64,000 bases of DNA from Sphingobacterium siyangense (lineage in GTDB: Bacteria > Bacteroidota > Bacteroidia > Sphingobacteriales > Sphingobacteriaceae): NCBI RefSeq assembly GCF_007830445.1, contig NZ_VLKR01000008.1:62001-126000 (forward strand), given 5' to 3'. The translations under genes and the position numbers were made by a program. How positions within the stretch are numbered: the stretch's first letter is position 1; every line of letters starts with the position of its first letter. Under the pieces are notes generated by a model that worked only from the letters and a program-made list of their open reading frames with translations, did no database searches and had not been told where the DNA came from. Below, piece by piece: positions 35,848 to 44,601 of the stretch.

Positions 35848-37449
35848 ATGAAGAAGATAAATATATTGATTGTCGATGATAAAATTGAAAATATTATCAG
35901 TCTTACAGCACTGCTGGAGGATATCGAAAATATAAATATAGTGACGAGCACGGATCCCAACGAGGCTTTAAAAATCTGTTGGAAAGAGGATATTGACTTA
36001 GCGCTCGTTGACGTACAGATGCCAGAAATCAATGGTTTTGAATTTGTTTCCTTCCTAAAGAAGAATCCGAAAACAAACCATATTATCCCCATTATGGTAA
36101 CAGCGATTTCAAAAGAAGACAAATACCTCATTCAGGGACTTAATAGCGGAGCTGTGGATTATCTATATAAACCACTGAACCCGGAAGCGACCATCGCAAA
36201 AGTAAAATCTTTTGTTCAGCAATTACTGATACAGCAGGAAATTAAAGAGAAAAACATTGCCTTAGAAGAATCAAAACAGGCCATTCTCAAAGCTAAAGAA
36301 GAGGCAGATCTTGCCAGAAAGTCGAAAGAAACCTTTTTAGCCAATATGAGCCATGAGATTCGTACGCCTATTAATGGTATTATGGGCATTACACAGATGT
36401 TAAAGAACTCCCAGCTCACTTTAGAGCAAGAAAACTGGATCAATAAACTGGACTCTGCCTCTCAAAATCTGTTGACTATTATCAACGACATATTAGACCT
36501 ATCGAAAGTCGACTCAGGTATGATGAAACTTAACATGGAGTCGACATCAGTGCACGATATTACAGATGATCTAAACAACCTCTTTATTGATAAAGCCAAC
36601 TACAAAGGGTTGAATTTTTCAATTGATGTAGACGATCGGATCACAAGTTATTTTCTGACAGATCCACTACGGTTGAAACAAATATTGACCAACTTTATCT
36701 CCAATAGTTTCAAATTCACCTCGGAAGGTTCTGTTGTATTAAAAATTCAGCTTCTAACAGAGGATAACCATAGCATCTGTTTACGGTTTCAGGTTATAGA
36801 CACAGGAATCGGCATTGTAGAAGACGCCCTGGAAAAAATATTTATTGCGTTTGAACAGGGAGAAGATAGTATCACCAAAAAATTTGGCGGTACAGGATTG
36901 GGCCTCGCAATTGTAAAACGTATTGCTGCGCTGCTCAACGGTCGGGTTTTTGCATCGAGTGAATATGGTAAAGGAAGTATATTTTCCTTTGAATGTACTT
37001 TCGACAAAATCAAAGACAAACCCGTAGAAAAAGAAACGCAGATACTCTATACGGAATTGCCCAAGTTCAACTTTCCGATGATCCTGATTGCTGAAGACAA
37101 TGAATTAAACAGTTTTATGCTGGCAAATATCCTGAAGAGCTGGAATTGCGAAATCACTTTGGCAACCAATGGCCTCATTGCATTAGAGGAAATCAATAAG
37201 AAAAAAATTGATTTGGTGTTTATGGATGCCCATATGCCGCTCATGAGTGGTTTTGAAGCGATCAAGGAAATACGTCGAAACACGAATCCGACAATCGCAA
37301 ACATGCCGATTATTTCCATTTCAGCCTCTGTGCTCCAAGCCGAACAACAGGAAGCGCTCGATGCCGGAGCCAATGAAGTTGTCGGAAAGCCATTCGATCC
37401 TATCAAATTATATAAAACAATTGATACTTTATTGTCAAAATTGAAATGA
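35848..37449 (+). CDS. Hybrid histidine kinase with receivers at both ends
   Basis: 533 residues: REC (Asp55 in VDVQMPEINGF), a linker coiled coil, HisKA with His169 in MSHEIRTPINGIMG, HATPase (DTGIGI and GGTGLGLAI), then a C-terminal REC with Asp460 (MDAHMPLMSGF). It has no membrane segment, so it is a cytosolic relay that could take phosphate from the upstream kinase by its N-terminal receiver and pass it on through its own kinase core. It lies 22 bp after cheB. Confidence 0.93.
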   Translation: MKKINILIVDDKIENIISLTALLEDIENINIVTSTDPNEALKICWKEDIDLALVDVQMPEINGFEFVSFLKKNPKTNHIIPIMVTAISKEDKYLIQGLNSGAVDYLYKPLNPEATIAKVKSFVQQLLIQQEIKEKNIALEESKQAILKAKEEADLARKSKETFLANMSHEIRTPINGIMGITQMLKNSQLTLEQENWINKLDSASQNLLTIINDILDLSKVDSGMMKLNMESTSVHDITDDLNNLFIDKANYKGLNFSIDVDDRITSYFLTDPLRLKQILTNFISNSFKFTSEGSVVLKIQLLTEDNHSICLRFQVIDTGIGIVEDALEKIFIAFEQGEDSITKKFGGTGLGLAIVKRIAALLNGRVFASSEYGKGSIFSFECTFDKIKDKPVEKETQILYTELPKFNFPMILIAEDNELNSFMLANILKSWNCEITLATNGLIALEEINKKKIDLVFMDAHMPLMSGFEAIKEIRRNTNPTIANMPIISISASVLQAEQQEALDAGANEVVGKPFDPIKLYKTIDTLLSKLK

Positions 37450-37465
37450 TAGTTTCAATTTATCA

Positions 37466-37609
37466 ATGAAATCATTAATTTTAGAACATAATCAAGATGT
37501 TTTGATGTTATTTCTCATGAACGTGTATCCAGAAAGGAATTACGTTCGTCATAACTTCATCACTAAACCGCTAAAGGCTGCGGAAATGCCTACAATAAAT
37601 AAAAGATAA
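37466..37609 (+). pseudogene. Possible remnant of a response-regulator receiver
   Basis: A 47-residue reading frame with ATG: MKSLILEHNQDVLMLF at the start and ITKPLKAAEM near the end. The first part resembles the beta1/acidic-pair region of receiver domains and the second the conserved Lys-Pro region, but the middle, including the phospho-Asp, is missing. It lies directly after a hybrid kinase gene. It may be an internal deletion product or chance. Confidence 0.3.
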
Positions 37610-37625
37610 ACAAACAATCATTCAA

Positions 37626-38159
37626 ATGAAAAAACTTTTTATGATACCAGCAGTTGCAGTTGCTTTATCAATTGCATCTTGTGGTGGAAACAGTGACAAG
37701 TCTGAAAAATCAACTAGTACAGAAGCGACAACTTCAACAGAAAGCCAAGCAACAGAAACAGTGCCTGGAATTGAAAACGTGGCTATTTCCAACAGCTTAT
37801 CTTTAGAAGGTAACGATCAAATGAAATATAATAAGGATCTATTCCGTGTAAAAGCGGGTGAGCCAGTAGAATTATCTTTCAAAAATGCAGGTACTATGCC
37901 AAAAGAGTCCATGGGACATAACGTAGTTATCCTAAAACCAGGTGTTGACCTTCCAACTTTTGGTGCTGAGGCTGCTGCAGCTGCGGCAGACGAATATATT
38001 CCAAAATCAGCTTTATCTTCAATTGTTTCCCACACAAAATTATTGGGACCTGGGGAAACTGATAAAATCACTTTTACACTTGAAAAAGGAGTTTATACGT
38101 TTATTTGTAGCTTCCCTGGTCACTATGGTGTCATGCAAGGAAAAATTGTTGCAGAATAA
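37626..38159 (+). CDS. Azurin, lipid-anchored
   Basis: 177 residues. It is a cupredoxin that carries electrons in the periplasm. A lipoprotein signal ends in SIASC, followed by a Ser/Thr/Glu-rich linker to residue 45. The type-1 copper ligands are in place: His98 in ESMGHNVVIL, and Cys161, His166 and Met170 in CSFPGHYGVM. The Cys-His-Met spacing of five and four residues is that of azurin. It is monocistronic. Confidence 0.93.
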   Translation: MKKLFMIPAVAVALSIASCGGNSDKSEKSTSTEATTSTESQATETVPGIENVAISNSLSLEGNDQMKYNKDLFRVKAGEPVELSFKNAGTMPKESMGHNVVILKPGVDLPTFGAEAAAAAADEYIPKSALSSIVSHTKLLGPGETDKITFTLEKGVYTFICSFPGHYGVMQGKIVAE

Positions 38160-38169
38160 CGAATAAGTA

Positions 38170-38203
38170 AAAAAGGATATTCAAAATATGAATATCCTTT
38201 TTT
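38170..38203 (+). terminator. Rho-independent terminator of the azurin gene
   Basis: AAAAAGGATATTC and GAATATCCTTTTTT form a 12-bp-plus stem with a short loop and T tail. Confidence 0.85.
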
Positions 38204-38311
38204 CAATTTTATCCCCCCACTAGCACCGATTCATTGTTCCCCGAGGTGCATAATTTCCATTCTTTTATCAAAAAAATGTAAAGTAAGGATCTTTGGTCAC
38301 AAATCGTAAGT

Positions 38312-38347
38312 TTTGATTTCCTATCCCATTAATAATCATTAAATTTG
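38312..38347 (+). promoter_or_regulatory. Possible promoter of the first lpd gene
   Basis: TTTG at 38312-38315 and exact TAAATTTG at 38340-38347, spaced 24 bp, slightly long. The ATG is 26 nt after the -7 element. Confidence 0.4.
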
Positions 38348-38373
38348 TGGTACAAAAAAATAAAACGTAATCA

Positions 38374-39780
38374 ATGCAATACGACGTAATTGTAATCGGA
38401 AGTGGTCCAGGCGGATATGTAGGAGCTATCCGTTGTGCCCAATTAGGATTAAAAACAGCTGTTATTGAAAAATATAGCACATTTGGTGGTACTTGTCTTA
38501 ACGTTGGATGTATTCCTTCAAAAGCGCTTTTAGATTCTTCGGAGCATTACCACAATGCTGCGCACAATTTTGATGCATTTGGCATCAGCTTGAAAGATCT
38601 GAAAGTAGACATGGCAAAGATGATTGCTCGTAAAGACGATGTCATTGCCCAAAATACTGCTGGTATTACCTTCTTATTTAAGAAGAATAAAATTGACAGT
38701 TTTCAGGGTGTGGGTTCATTTGTGGACAAAAACACCATCAAAATAACGAAAGCAGATGGTTCTACAGAGCAGATCACTGGTAAAAATGTAATTATCGCAA
38801 CGGGATCGAAACCGACTTCATTGCCTTTCCTACCTGTTGATAAAAAAAGAATCATTACCTCAACCGAAGCACTTAACCTAAAAGAGATTCCAAAACACCT
38901 TATTGTCATTGGTGGTGGTGTTATAGGTTTGGAACTAGGTTCAGTTTATGCTCGTTTGGGTTCAAAAGTTTCTGTTGTTGAATTTGCAAAATCTATCATC
39001 GGTACAATGGATGGTGGCTTAGGAAAAGAACTACAACGTGTTTTGAAAAAATCATTGGGCATGGAGTTCTATTTAGGTCATAAAGTAACTGGAGCTTCCG
39101 CGAAAGGTAAAGTTGTAAAAGTAACTGCTGAAGATCCAAAAGGACAAGAAGTCACTTTAGAAGGCGACTATTGTATCGTAGCCGTTGGTCGTACCGCATA
39201 TTCTGAAGGCTTAGGATTAGAAAATATCGGCATCACAGTAGAAGAAAGAGGTAAGAAAATCCCTGTTAATGCCCATCTGGAAACAGCTGTACAAGGTGTA
39301 TTTGCAATTGGTGATGTGATCACTGGAGCAATGTTGGCACACAAAGCTGAGGACGAAGGTGTATATGTTGCAGAATATATTGCAGGTCAAAAACCACATA
39401 TTGATTATAATTTGATTCCAGGTGTTGTTTATACTTGGCCTGAAGTTGCTTCTGTTGGAAAGACTGAAGAGCAACTTAAAGAGGCAGGTGTAAAATACAA
39501 AGCTGGATCATTCTCTTTCAAAGCTTCTGGTCGTGCAAAAGCATCTGGTGACACGGATGGTTTTGTAAAAGTACTGGCAGACGCGACAACTGACGAAGTA
39601 TTAGGTGTACATATGATTGGTCCTCGTGCAGCAGATATGATTGGTGAGGCAACCGTAGCTATGGAATACCGTGCATCTGCAGAGGATATCGCACGTATTT
39701 GCCATGCACACCCAACCTATACTGAAGCAATCAAAGAGGCGGCGCTAGCAGCTACAGCAAACAGAGCAATACACGCTTAG
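38374..39780 (+). CDS. lpdA: Dihydrolipoyl dehydrogenase (E3), copy 1
   Basis: 468-residue flavoprotein disulfide reductase. It reoxidises dihydrolipoamide of the 2-oxoacid dehydrogenase or glycine-cleavage complexes and passes electrons to NAD+. The FAD motif IGSGPGGYVGAIRCAQLG, the redox disulfide GGTCLNVGCIPSKALL, the NAD motif GGGVIGLELGSVYARLG and the C-terminal His-Glu pair in HAHPTYTEAIKEA are all intact. No E1 or E2 gene is next to it. A second E3 lies at 40883-42271. Confidence 0.95.
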   Translation: MQYDVIVIGSGPGGYVGAIRCAQLGLKTAVIEKYSTFGGTCLNVGCIPSKALLDSSEHYHNAAHNFDAFGISLKDLKVDMAKMIARKDDVIAQNTAGITFLFKKNKIDSFQGVGSFVDKNTIKITKADGSTEQITGKNVIIATGSKPTSLPFLPVDKKRIITSTEALNLKEIPKHLIVIGGGVIGLELGSVYARLGSKVSVVEFAKSIIGTMDGGLGKELQRVLKKSLGMEFYLGHKVTGASAKGKVVKVTAEDPKGQEVTLEGDYCIVAVGRTAYSEGLGLENIGITVEERGKKIPVNAHLETAVQGVFAIGDVITGAMLAHKAEDEGVYVAEYIAGQKPHIDYNLIPGVVYTWPEVASVGKTEEQLKEAGVKYKAGSFSFKASGRAKASGDTDGFVKVLADATTDEVLGVHMIGPRAADMIGEATVAMEYRASAEDIARICHAHPTYTEAIKEAALAATANRAIHA

Positions 39781-39847
39781 GCGATAAATATCGGATACTC
39801 AAGGGGAAAAGGAAACTTTTCCCCTTTGTCATAAATACCTATACACG

Positions 39848-40252
39848 ATGAATTTTTATACAAGAAAATGGGTCAAACCCGAAGACCTAAATCCCAATGG
39901 AACATTATTTGGAGGAACACTACTGCGATGGATTGATGAAGAAGCAGTCATCTATGCTATCGTTCAATTAGGAAATCCCAAAGTGGTTACGAAATTTATT
40001 TCAGAAATAAACTTTGTAAGCTCAGCCAAGCAAGGCGATATTCTCGAACTGGGTATTGAAGCGATCAATTTTGGAACAACATCTTTAACGATGCGCTGCG
40101 AGGTACGCAATAAAATATCCAGGAAAACAATTCTATCGATCGATAAATTGGTCTTTGTAAACTTGGATGACGATGGTAATCCAGCTCCTCATGGAAAAGA
40201 TAGCATTACCTATGCGTATATGGGGATTGAAAAGACAGGTAGAGATGATTAA
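39848..40252 (+). CDS. Acyl-CoA thioesterase (hotdog fold)
   Basis: 134 residues. The hotdog motif of YciA/BFIT-type thioesterases is visible in NPNGTLFGGTLLRWIDEEA, followed by SEINFVSSAKQGDILELGIE. It hydrolyses acyl-CoA to free acid and CoA, probably for short- or medium-chain substrates in the cytosol. It is close after the lpd gene but with 67 bp and no shared motif, so operon status is unclear. Confidence 0.85.
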   Translation: MNFYTRKWVKPEDLNPNGTLFGGTLLRWIDEEAVIYAIVQLGNPKVVTKFISEINFVSSAKQGDILELGIEAINFGTTSLTMRCEVRNKISRKTILSIDKLVFVNLDDDGNPAPHGKDSITYAYMGIEKTGRDD

Positions 40253-40337
40253 ACATCTCCCCTGTCTTTATTAATTTGGTATCTCCCCCCTACCTAACCC
40301 TTTGCAAAAATTCATGCATTTGTATTTTTTAAACAAA

Positions 40338-40637
40338 CTATGATTTCTGTCTCTTTCCTTCAATTTCTTTTTTAAGATCCAATTCCACCCAAAAGCCAAA
40401 AATAGGGATCAAAGAAGCCAAGAAATATTTCACCGCCTTTAATATAGGCCACTTGTATTCTACAGTTGACATGATCAGCATAACGACGAAGATAACGACA
40501 AAGAAGCCATGAATGGAACCAGCTATTTTGACTGCTTCGGGGATTCCCGCGAAATATTTCAACGGCATGGCAATAAAAAACAAGCAAATGGTGGAGATTG
40601 CTTCCCACAGGGCGATCTGTCTGAATATTCTTAACAT
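40338..40637 (-). CDS. DUF3817 small membrane protein
   Basis: 99 residues with three hydrophobic helices: ALWEAISTICLFFIAMPLKY, IAGSIHGFFVVIFVVMLIMS and YFLASLIPIFGFWVELDL. This is the layout of DUF3817 (formerly YdzA-like) integral membrane proteins. Its -7-like element is at 40664. It is transcribed against the neighbouring thioesterase and lpd genes. Function is unknown. Confidence 0.8.
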   Translation of the reverse strand: MLRIFRQIALWEAISTICLFFIAMPLKYFAGIPEAVKIAGSIHGFFVVIFVVMLIMSTVEYKWPILKAVKYFLASLIPIFGFWVELDLKKEIEGKRQKS

Positions 40638-40663
40638 AATGATAAACTGTGTATTGTGAACTT

Positions 40664-40671
40664 CAAAAATA
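40664..40671 (-). promoter_or_regulatory. Promoter -7 element of the DUF3817 gene
   Basis: On the - strand the sequence reads TATTTTTG, an exact TAnnTTTG match, about 26 nt before the start codon. Confidence 0.4.
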
Positions 40672-40882
40672 AGACTCTAAAAACGCTTTAACTATTATTT
40701 TTCCCCCTTTGACCAGGATGTGACATTCAGCTAGAAACAGCGACAGTGTTTTATCAGAAACCGCCAATTTTACAATAAATAGTTCATATTCATCAGAAAA
40801 AATGCGTACTTTTGAATGAATATATGCTTCACAGATTTTGTCATTTGAAGCTATAACACTCAACTACAGAATATTTATTTAT

Positions 40883-42271
40883 ATGAATTACGACATCATT
40901 GTAATCGGTAGTGGTCCAGGCGGGTATGTTGCTGCCATTAGAGCCGCTCAGTTAGGGTTCAAAACAGCGATTATTGAACGCGAATCATTAGGCGGAATCT
41001 GTCTAAACTGGGGCTGTATCCCTACAAAAGCATTATTGAAAAGTGCTCAGGTATTTGAATATTTAAACCATGCCGCTGATTACGGCATCAATGTTCAAGG
41101 TGGTGAGGCTGATTTTGACGCTATTGTCAAAAGAAGTCGCGGGGTTGCTGAAGGAATGAGTAAAGGTATTCAGTTCTTGATGAAAAAGAATAAAATCGAC
41201 GTCATCAATGGAACTGCAAAAATTAAAAAAGGTGGTAAAATCGATGTGAAAGGAGCAGACGGTTCTACTAAAGAATATTCGGCAAAACATACCATCCTAG
41301 CGACTGGTGCACGTTCACGTGAATTGCCTAATTTACCTCAAGATGGTAAAAAAATCATCGGCTACCGTCAAGCAATGACACTTCCTAAACAACCAAAATC
41401 TTTAGTTGTTGTTGGCTCAGGTGCTATCGGTGTTGAGTTTGCTTATTTCTATAATGCAATCGGAACAAAAGTAACTATCGTAGAATTTATGGATAGAATC
41501 GTTCCTGTTGAAGATGAAGAAATTTCAAAACAATTAGAGAAAAGCTTAAAGAAACAAGGTATCACCATCTTAACGAAATCTGAAGTTCAATCCGTTGACA
41601 CAACAGGTGAGTTGAGCAAAGTTTCTATCAAAACAGAAAAAGGTATTGAAGTTATCGAAGCAGAGATTGTATTATCGGCTGTTGGTATCGCTCCAAATAT
41701 CGAAAATATCGGCTTGGAAGAGGTTGGTGTAAAAACTGATCGCGGCCGTGTTGTTGTAGATGATTTCTACAAAACAAACATCGAAGGTGTATATGCGATC
41801 GGTGACATTGTTAAAGGCCAAGCCTTGGCTCACGTTGCCTCAGCAGAAGGGATCACTTGTGTTGAAAAAATCAAAGGTCTACATGTTGAGCCTATTGACT
41901 ACAATAATATCCCTGGCTGTACATATTGTTCCCCAGAAATTGCTTCTGTAGGTTATACCGAAAAAGCGGCAAAAGAAGCCGGCTATGAAATTAAAGTTGG
42001 TAAATTCCCATTCTCAGCTTCAGGAAAAGCTTCAGCTGCTGGTGCGAAAGATGGCTTTGTTAAAGTTATCTTTGATGCTAAATATGGTGAGTTCCTAGGC
42101 GCACACCTTATCGGAGCCAATGTTACAGAAATGATTGCAGAAGTTGTTGTTGCCCGCAAACTGGAAACAACAGGTCATGAAATGATTAAAACGATCCATC
42201 CTCACCCAACAATGAGTGAAGCGATTATGGAAGCTTGTGCTGATGCTTACGGTGAAGTGATCCACTTGTAG
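40883..42271 (+). CDS. lpdA: Dihydrolipoyl dehydrogenase (E3), copy 2
   Basis: 462 residues. The E3 motifs are complete: FAD loop IGSGPGGYVAAIRAAQLG, redox Cys pair GGICLNWGCIPTKALL, NAD loop GSGAIGVEFAYFYNAIG and catalytic HPHPTMSEAIMEA. The start at 40883 (MNYDIIVIG) is chosen over a longer frame. It is more like the E3 group associated with pyruvate or branched-chain complexes, whereas copy 1 has the SK-type motif; which complex each serves is inferred only. Confidence 0.94.
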   Translation: MNYDIIVIGSGPGGYVAAIRAAQLGFKTAIIERESLGGICLNWGCIPTKALLKSAQVFEYLNHAADYGINVQGGEADFDAIVKRSRGVAEGMSKGIQFLMKKNKIDVINGTAKIKKGGKIDVKGADGSTKEYSAKHTILATGARSRELPNLPQDGKKIIGYRQAMTLPKQPKSLVVVGSGAIGVEFAYFYNAIGTKVTIVEFMDRIVPVEDEEISKQLEKSLKKQGITILTKSEVQSVDTTGELSKVSIKTEKGIEVIEAEIVLSAVGIAPNIENIGLEEVGVKTDRGRVVVDDFYKTNIEGVYAIGDIVKGQALAHVASAEGITCVEKIKGLHVEPIDYNNIPGCTYCSPEIASVGYTEKAAKEAGYEIKVGKFPFSASGKASAAGAKDGFVKVIFDAKYGEFLGAHLIGANVTEMIAEVVVARKLETTGHEMIKTIHPHPTMSEAIMEACADAYGEVIHL

Positions 42272-42290
42272 TATTAAAACAACTAAAACT

Positions 42291-42325
42291 AAAAAGGGGA
42301 AAATCGTTAGATTTTCCCCTTTTTA
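42291..42325. terminator. Bidirectional terminator between lpd and the LacI gene
   Basis: AAAAAGGGGAAAATC, loop GTTA, GATTTTCCCCTTTTT: a 15-bp perfect stem with A and T runs, convenient for both converging genes. Confidence 0.88.
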
Positions 42326-42352
42326 GTTTTATGATCGAATGGTTAATAGCGA

Positions 42353-43357
42353 TTACATAACCAATCGCGACTTAAAGACGATCTGTTGATCGATAATTTC
42401 GGTGTTGTCAATGCGTTCAAATAAAATTTCAGCGGCTTTACGCGCTTGCATTCCCGGAAATTGCTCTATGCGTCCCATTGGCGGATTTTCCATATATTGC
42501 CATAACGGATAGTTGGCATAACTAATAAAGAAAATATCTTGATTTAAGACAAGCCCCTTCTGTCTGGCCGCTTTCATCAAATCAAGTGTAACAAAGTCAT
42601 TAAAAGATATAATTGCAGAAGGTCGCTCAGACATCGCAAATATACTATCCATAGCCTTTTCATTTCCTTCCGTACTCAGGTCTGTTTCGATGATATTCTT
42701 TTCTAGAATATCCATACCATTCCTTTTCATGGCGGATAGATAAGCTACTTTTCGATCTTCACTAGCCGGCAAGGTTTTCGGCCCATTTACAAGGGCAATA
42801 ATTTTATGTCCACGCGCTACGAAAGCATCCACAGCTTCGTTCATACCCGTAGAAAGATCGCTTTGTACTTTATTGATATTGGGTAAACTAGGCACACAGT
42901 CAAAGAAGACAATCGGGATACCAGACGCTTCCAATTTCTCAATGAATTCTAAATTGGTCGTCTTTTTACCTATAGACATCAAAATCCCATCGACACGATG
43001 GTTTTTAAATGTTTTTAAGATCTGTTCTTCACGCTCGGGGTCATCCAGTGATTGTCCCATCAGCACAGTATATCGGTGTTCTGATGCAACATTTTCAATT
43101 TCACTAATGGCGAAAGAAAAAAACGGTTCAGACAAACTCGGTAAGATAACAGCAATCGTAAATGTTTTACGCTGCTTGAAGAATATAGCCGTTTGATTGG
43201 GTTCATAATTCAATTCTTCGGCCATTTTTTTTACGCGCATTGTTGTCACCAATCCAATACTAGGATGATCATTCAATGCTCTAGAAACTGTCGAAGGACT
43301 GATTTTCAGCTTCTTGGCAATTTCTTTAATCGTGGCAGGCTTGTTCACTTTATTCAT
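42353..43357 (-). CDS. LacI family transcriptional regulator
   Basis: 334 residues: an N-terminal LacI helix-turn-helix (TIKEIAKKLKISPSTVSRAL) with hinge, then a type-I periplasmic-binding-like sensor domain (FTIAVILPSLSEPFFSFAIS, HRVDGILMSIG, IPIVFFDCVP). The start at 43357 places the HTH at residue 8; the open frame extends 16 codons upstream. No sugar-use genes are adjacent, so its target and effector are unknown. Its 3' end faces lpd copy 2. Confidence 0.92.
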   Translation of the reverse strand: MNKVNKPATIKEIAKKLKISPSTVSRALNDHPSIGLVTTMRVKKMAEELNYEPNQTAIFFKQRKTFTIAVILPSLSEPFFSFAISEIENVASEHRYTVLMGQSLDDPEREEQILKTFKNHRVDGILMSIGKKTTNLEFIEKLEASGIPIVFFDCVPSLPNINKVQSDLSTGMNEAVDAFVARGHKIIALVNGPKTLPASEDRKVAYLSAMKRNGMDILEKNIIETDLSTEGNEKAMDSIFAMSERPSAIISFNDFVTLDLMKAARQKGLVLNQDIFFISYANYPLWQYMENPPMGRIEQFPGMQARKAAEILFERIDNTEIIDQQIVFKSRLVM

Positions 43358-43484
43358 AAATCCAAGGGCTTTATATAAAAATAGGGCTTTTATATCCCTA
43401 ATCATAATTTTTTCTCAACAATATCGACGACGACTTTAATAACAATTATTGTTGGTAGATTCAACAAAGATACTGACTGTAAAC

Positions 43485-44015
43485 TTAGTCTACAAATTGA
43501 ATTGCGGTCGTGTCCACCGTAAACTCATTTGCGAGGAACTCCAATGGATCAATTCCCCTAAAAACAAGTTCATCCTTAAAGTAAACTTTTACAGCATCCC
43601 CATATTCACCCCAATCCACAAATTTGACTTTATTGAGTTGTTCTAGCGGATTTCCTTTCGTCAAAATACAAACATGTTTATCTGCGGCTTTTAACTGCCT
43701 AAACAGCGTATTAATATGATCAAACAAATGTAACCGTAGTGGCAAAATTGCATTGACATGAAGCCGCTCAAAATTCTCCTTATATTTTTGATCAAATCCA
43801 AAGGTTTGCTGCGCATGTTCGAACAATAAATTCTCACCTTGATGCTCGAGGTGATTTTTCATAAATTGAACCAAATCTGCTTGAGCCGGAACAGTCTCTG
43901 TAAATTCTATAAAATTAGCAAAAAGATAATATACTTGAAGTAAGTAATCCTTTTTAGGAAAAACAACATCATCTAATTCAAAAACATATACCTTTTTTTC
44001 TTCTGGGAACATCAT
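43485..44015 (-). CDS. HAD-like protein with a changed motif I
   Basis: 176 residues with a Rossmann-like HAD layout. The motif I region reads VYVFELDDVVFPKK: the nucleophilic Asp of the DxD motif is Glu13 and only the second acid is Asp15. The motif II-like CILTKGNPLEQLNKVKF is present. The Glu for Asp change predicts weak or no phosphatase activity, unless a different catalytic mode is used. It is the last gene of a three-gene unit after lolD and the 44093-44572 gene. A start at 44012 is equally possible. Confidence 0.78.
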   Translation of the reverse strand: MMFPEEKKVYVFELDDVVFPKKDYLLQVYYLFANFIEFTETVPAQADLVQFMKNHLEHQGENLLFEHAQQTFGFDQKYKENFERLHVNAILPLRLHLFDHINTLFRQLKAADKHVCILTKGNPLEQLNKVKFVDWGEYGDAVKVYFKDELVFRGIDPLEFLANEFTVDTTAIQFVD

Positions 44016-44092
44016 GATATGTAAAAGCTTAAAATTAAGGGCTGTGTCAACAGGGTTAAAACCTTAATGACACTAACCACAAAAATAAGATT

Positions 44093-44572
44093 CTATTTGG
44101 ATACACAGATTAATGCTAAATCCTCCCCGGAATCCGAAGCAACAAACAATCCATCCAGTGATCTTTCGAAAGTCGCTGAGTCCAATAAATCGTTGCCCTT
44201 TGACAGAAGTCTATAAGGCAAATCAGCTGGCGGATTTTCCATAACAGGAATAGTTTCAAGCAGATCTTTATCGGGGACAAGAACTGAAATCTGATATTCC
44301 TCAAATAAAACTTTGGCTGCAGCCAATGGTTCCAGCTCAAAACCACCTAAAGGCAGCACATAATCAACCTGTTGGTCTAAACTTAATTTGAGTATCTCAT
44401 GTGCAAAAGTAGGAAGAAGACCTTTTGGAATTTTGGCATATTTCCCTGACGCTAAAAGCAATTCGGGAATGTCTTCTGAACTTGCATATAATATTTCGAA
44501 ATCAGCCCCAAGTCTTTTAGCGATACGCATCGCCAAAGGTCTAGTCCCGAAAGTTATGAGTATTTTCTTCAT
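44093..44572 (-). CDS. Hypothetical protein, nucleotide-binding-like N-terminus
   Basis: 159 residues. The N-terminal KKILITFGTRPLAMRIAKRL has the beta-loop-alpha look of a Rossmann or pre-ATP-grasp domain, followed by VDYVLPLGGFELEPLAAAKV, but I see no clear family motif and no ATP-grasp domain. It lies 29 bp after lolD and before the HAD-like gene, so the three are probably cotranscribed. Function is unknown. Confidence 0.7.
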   Translation of the reverse strand: MKKILITFGTRPLAMRIAKRLGADFEILYASSEDIPELLLASGKYAKIPKGLLPTFAHEILKLSLDQQVDYVLPLGGFELEPLAAAKVLFEEYQISVLVPDKDLLETIPVMENPPADLPYRLLSKGNDLLDSATFERSLDGLFVASDSGEDLALICVSK

Positions 44573-44601
44573 TAAAAATATAGTTATAATCCGGATTACT
44601 G

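Noticed and set aside
40663..40863. 66-residue - strand reading frame upstream of the second lpd gene
   Set aside because: It covers the likely promoter region of lpd copy 2 and DUF3817 and has no recognisable motif. Kept out as chance.
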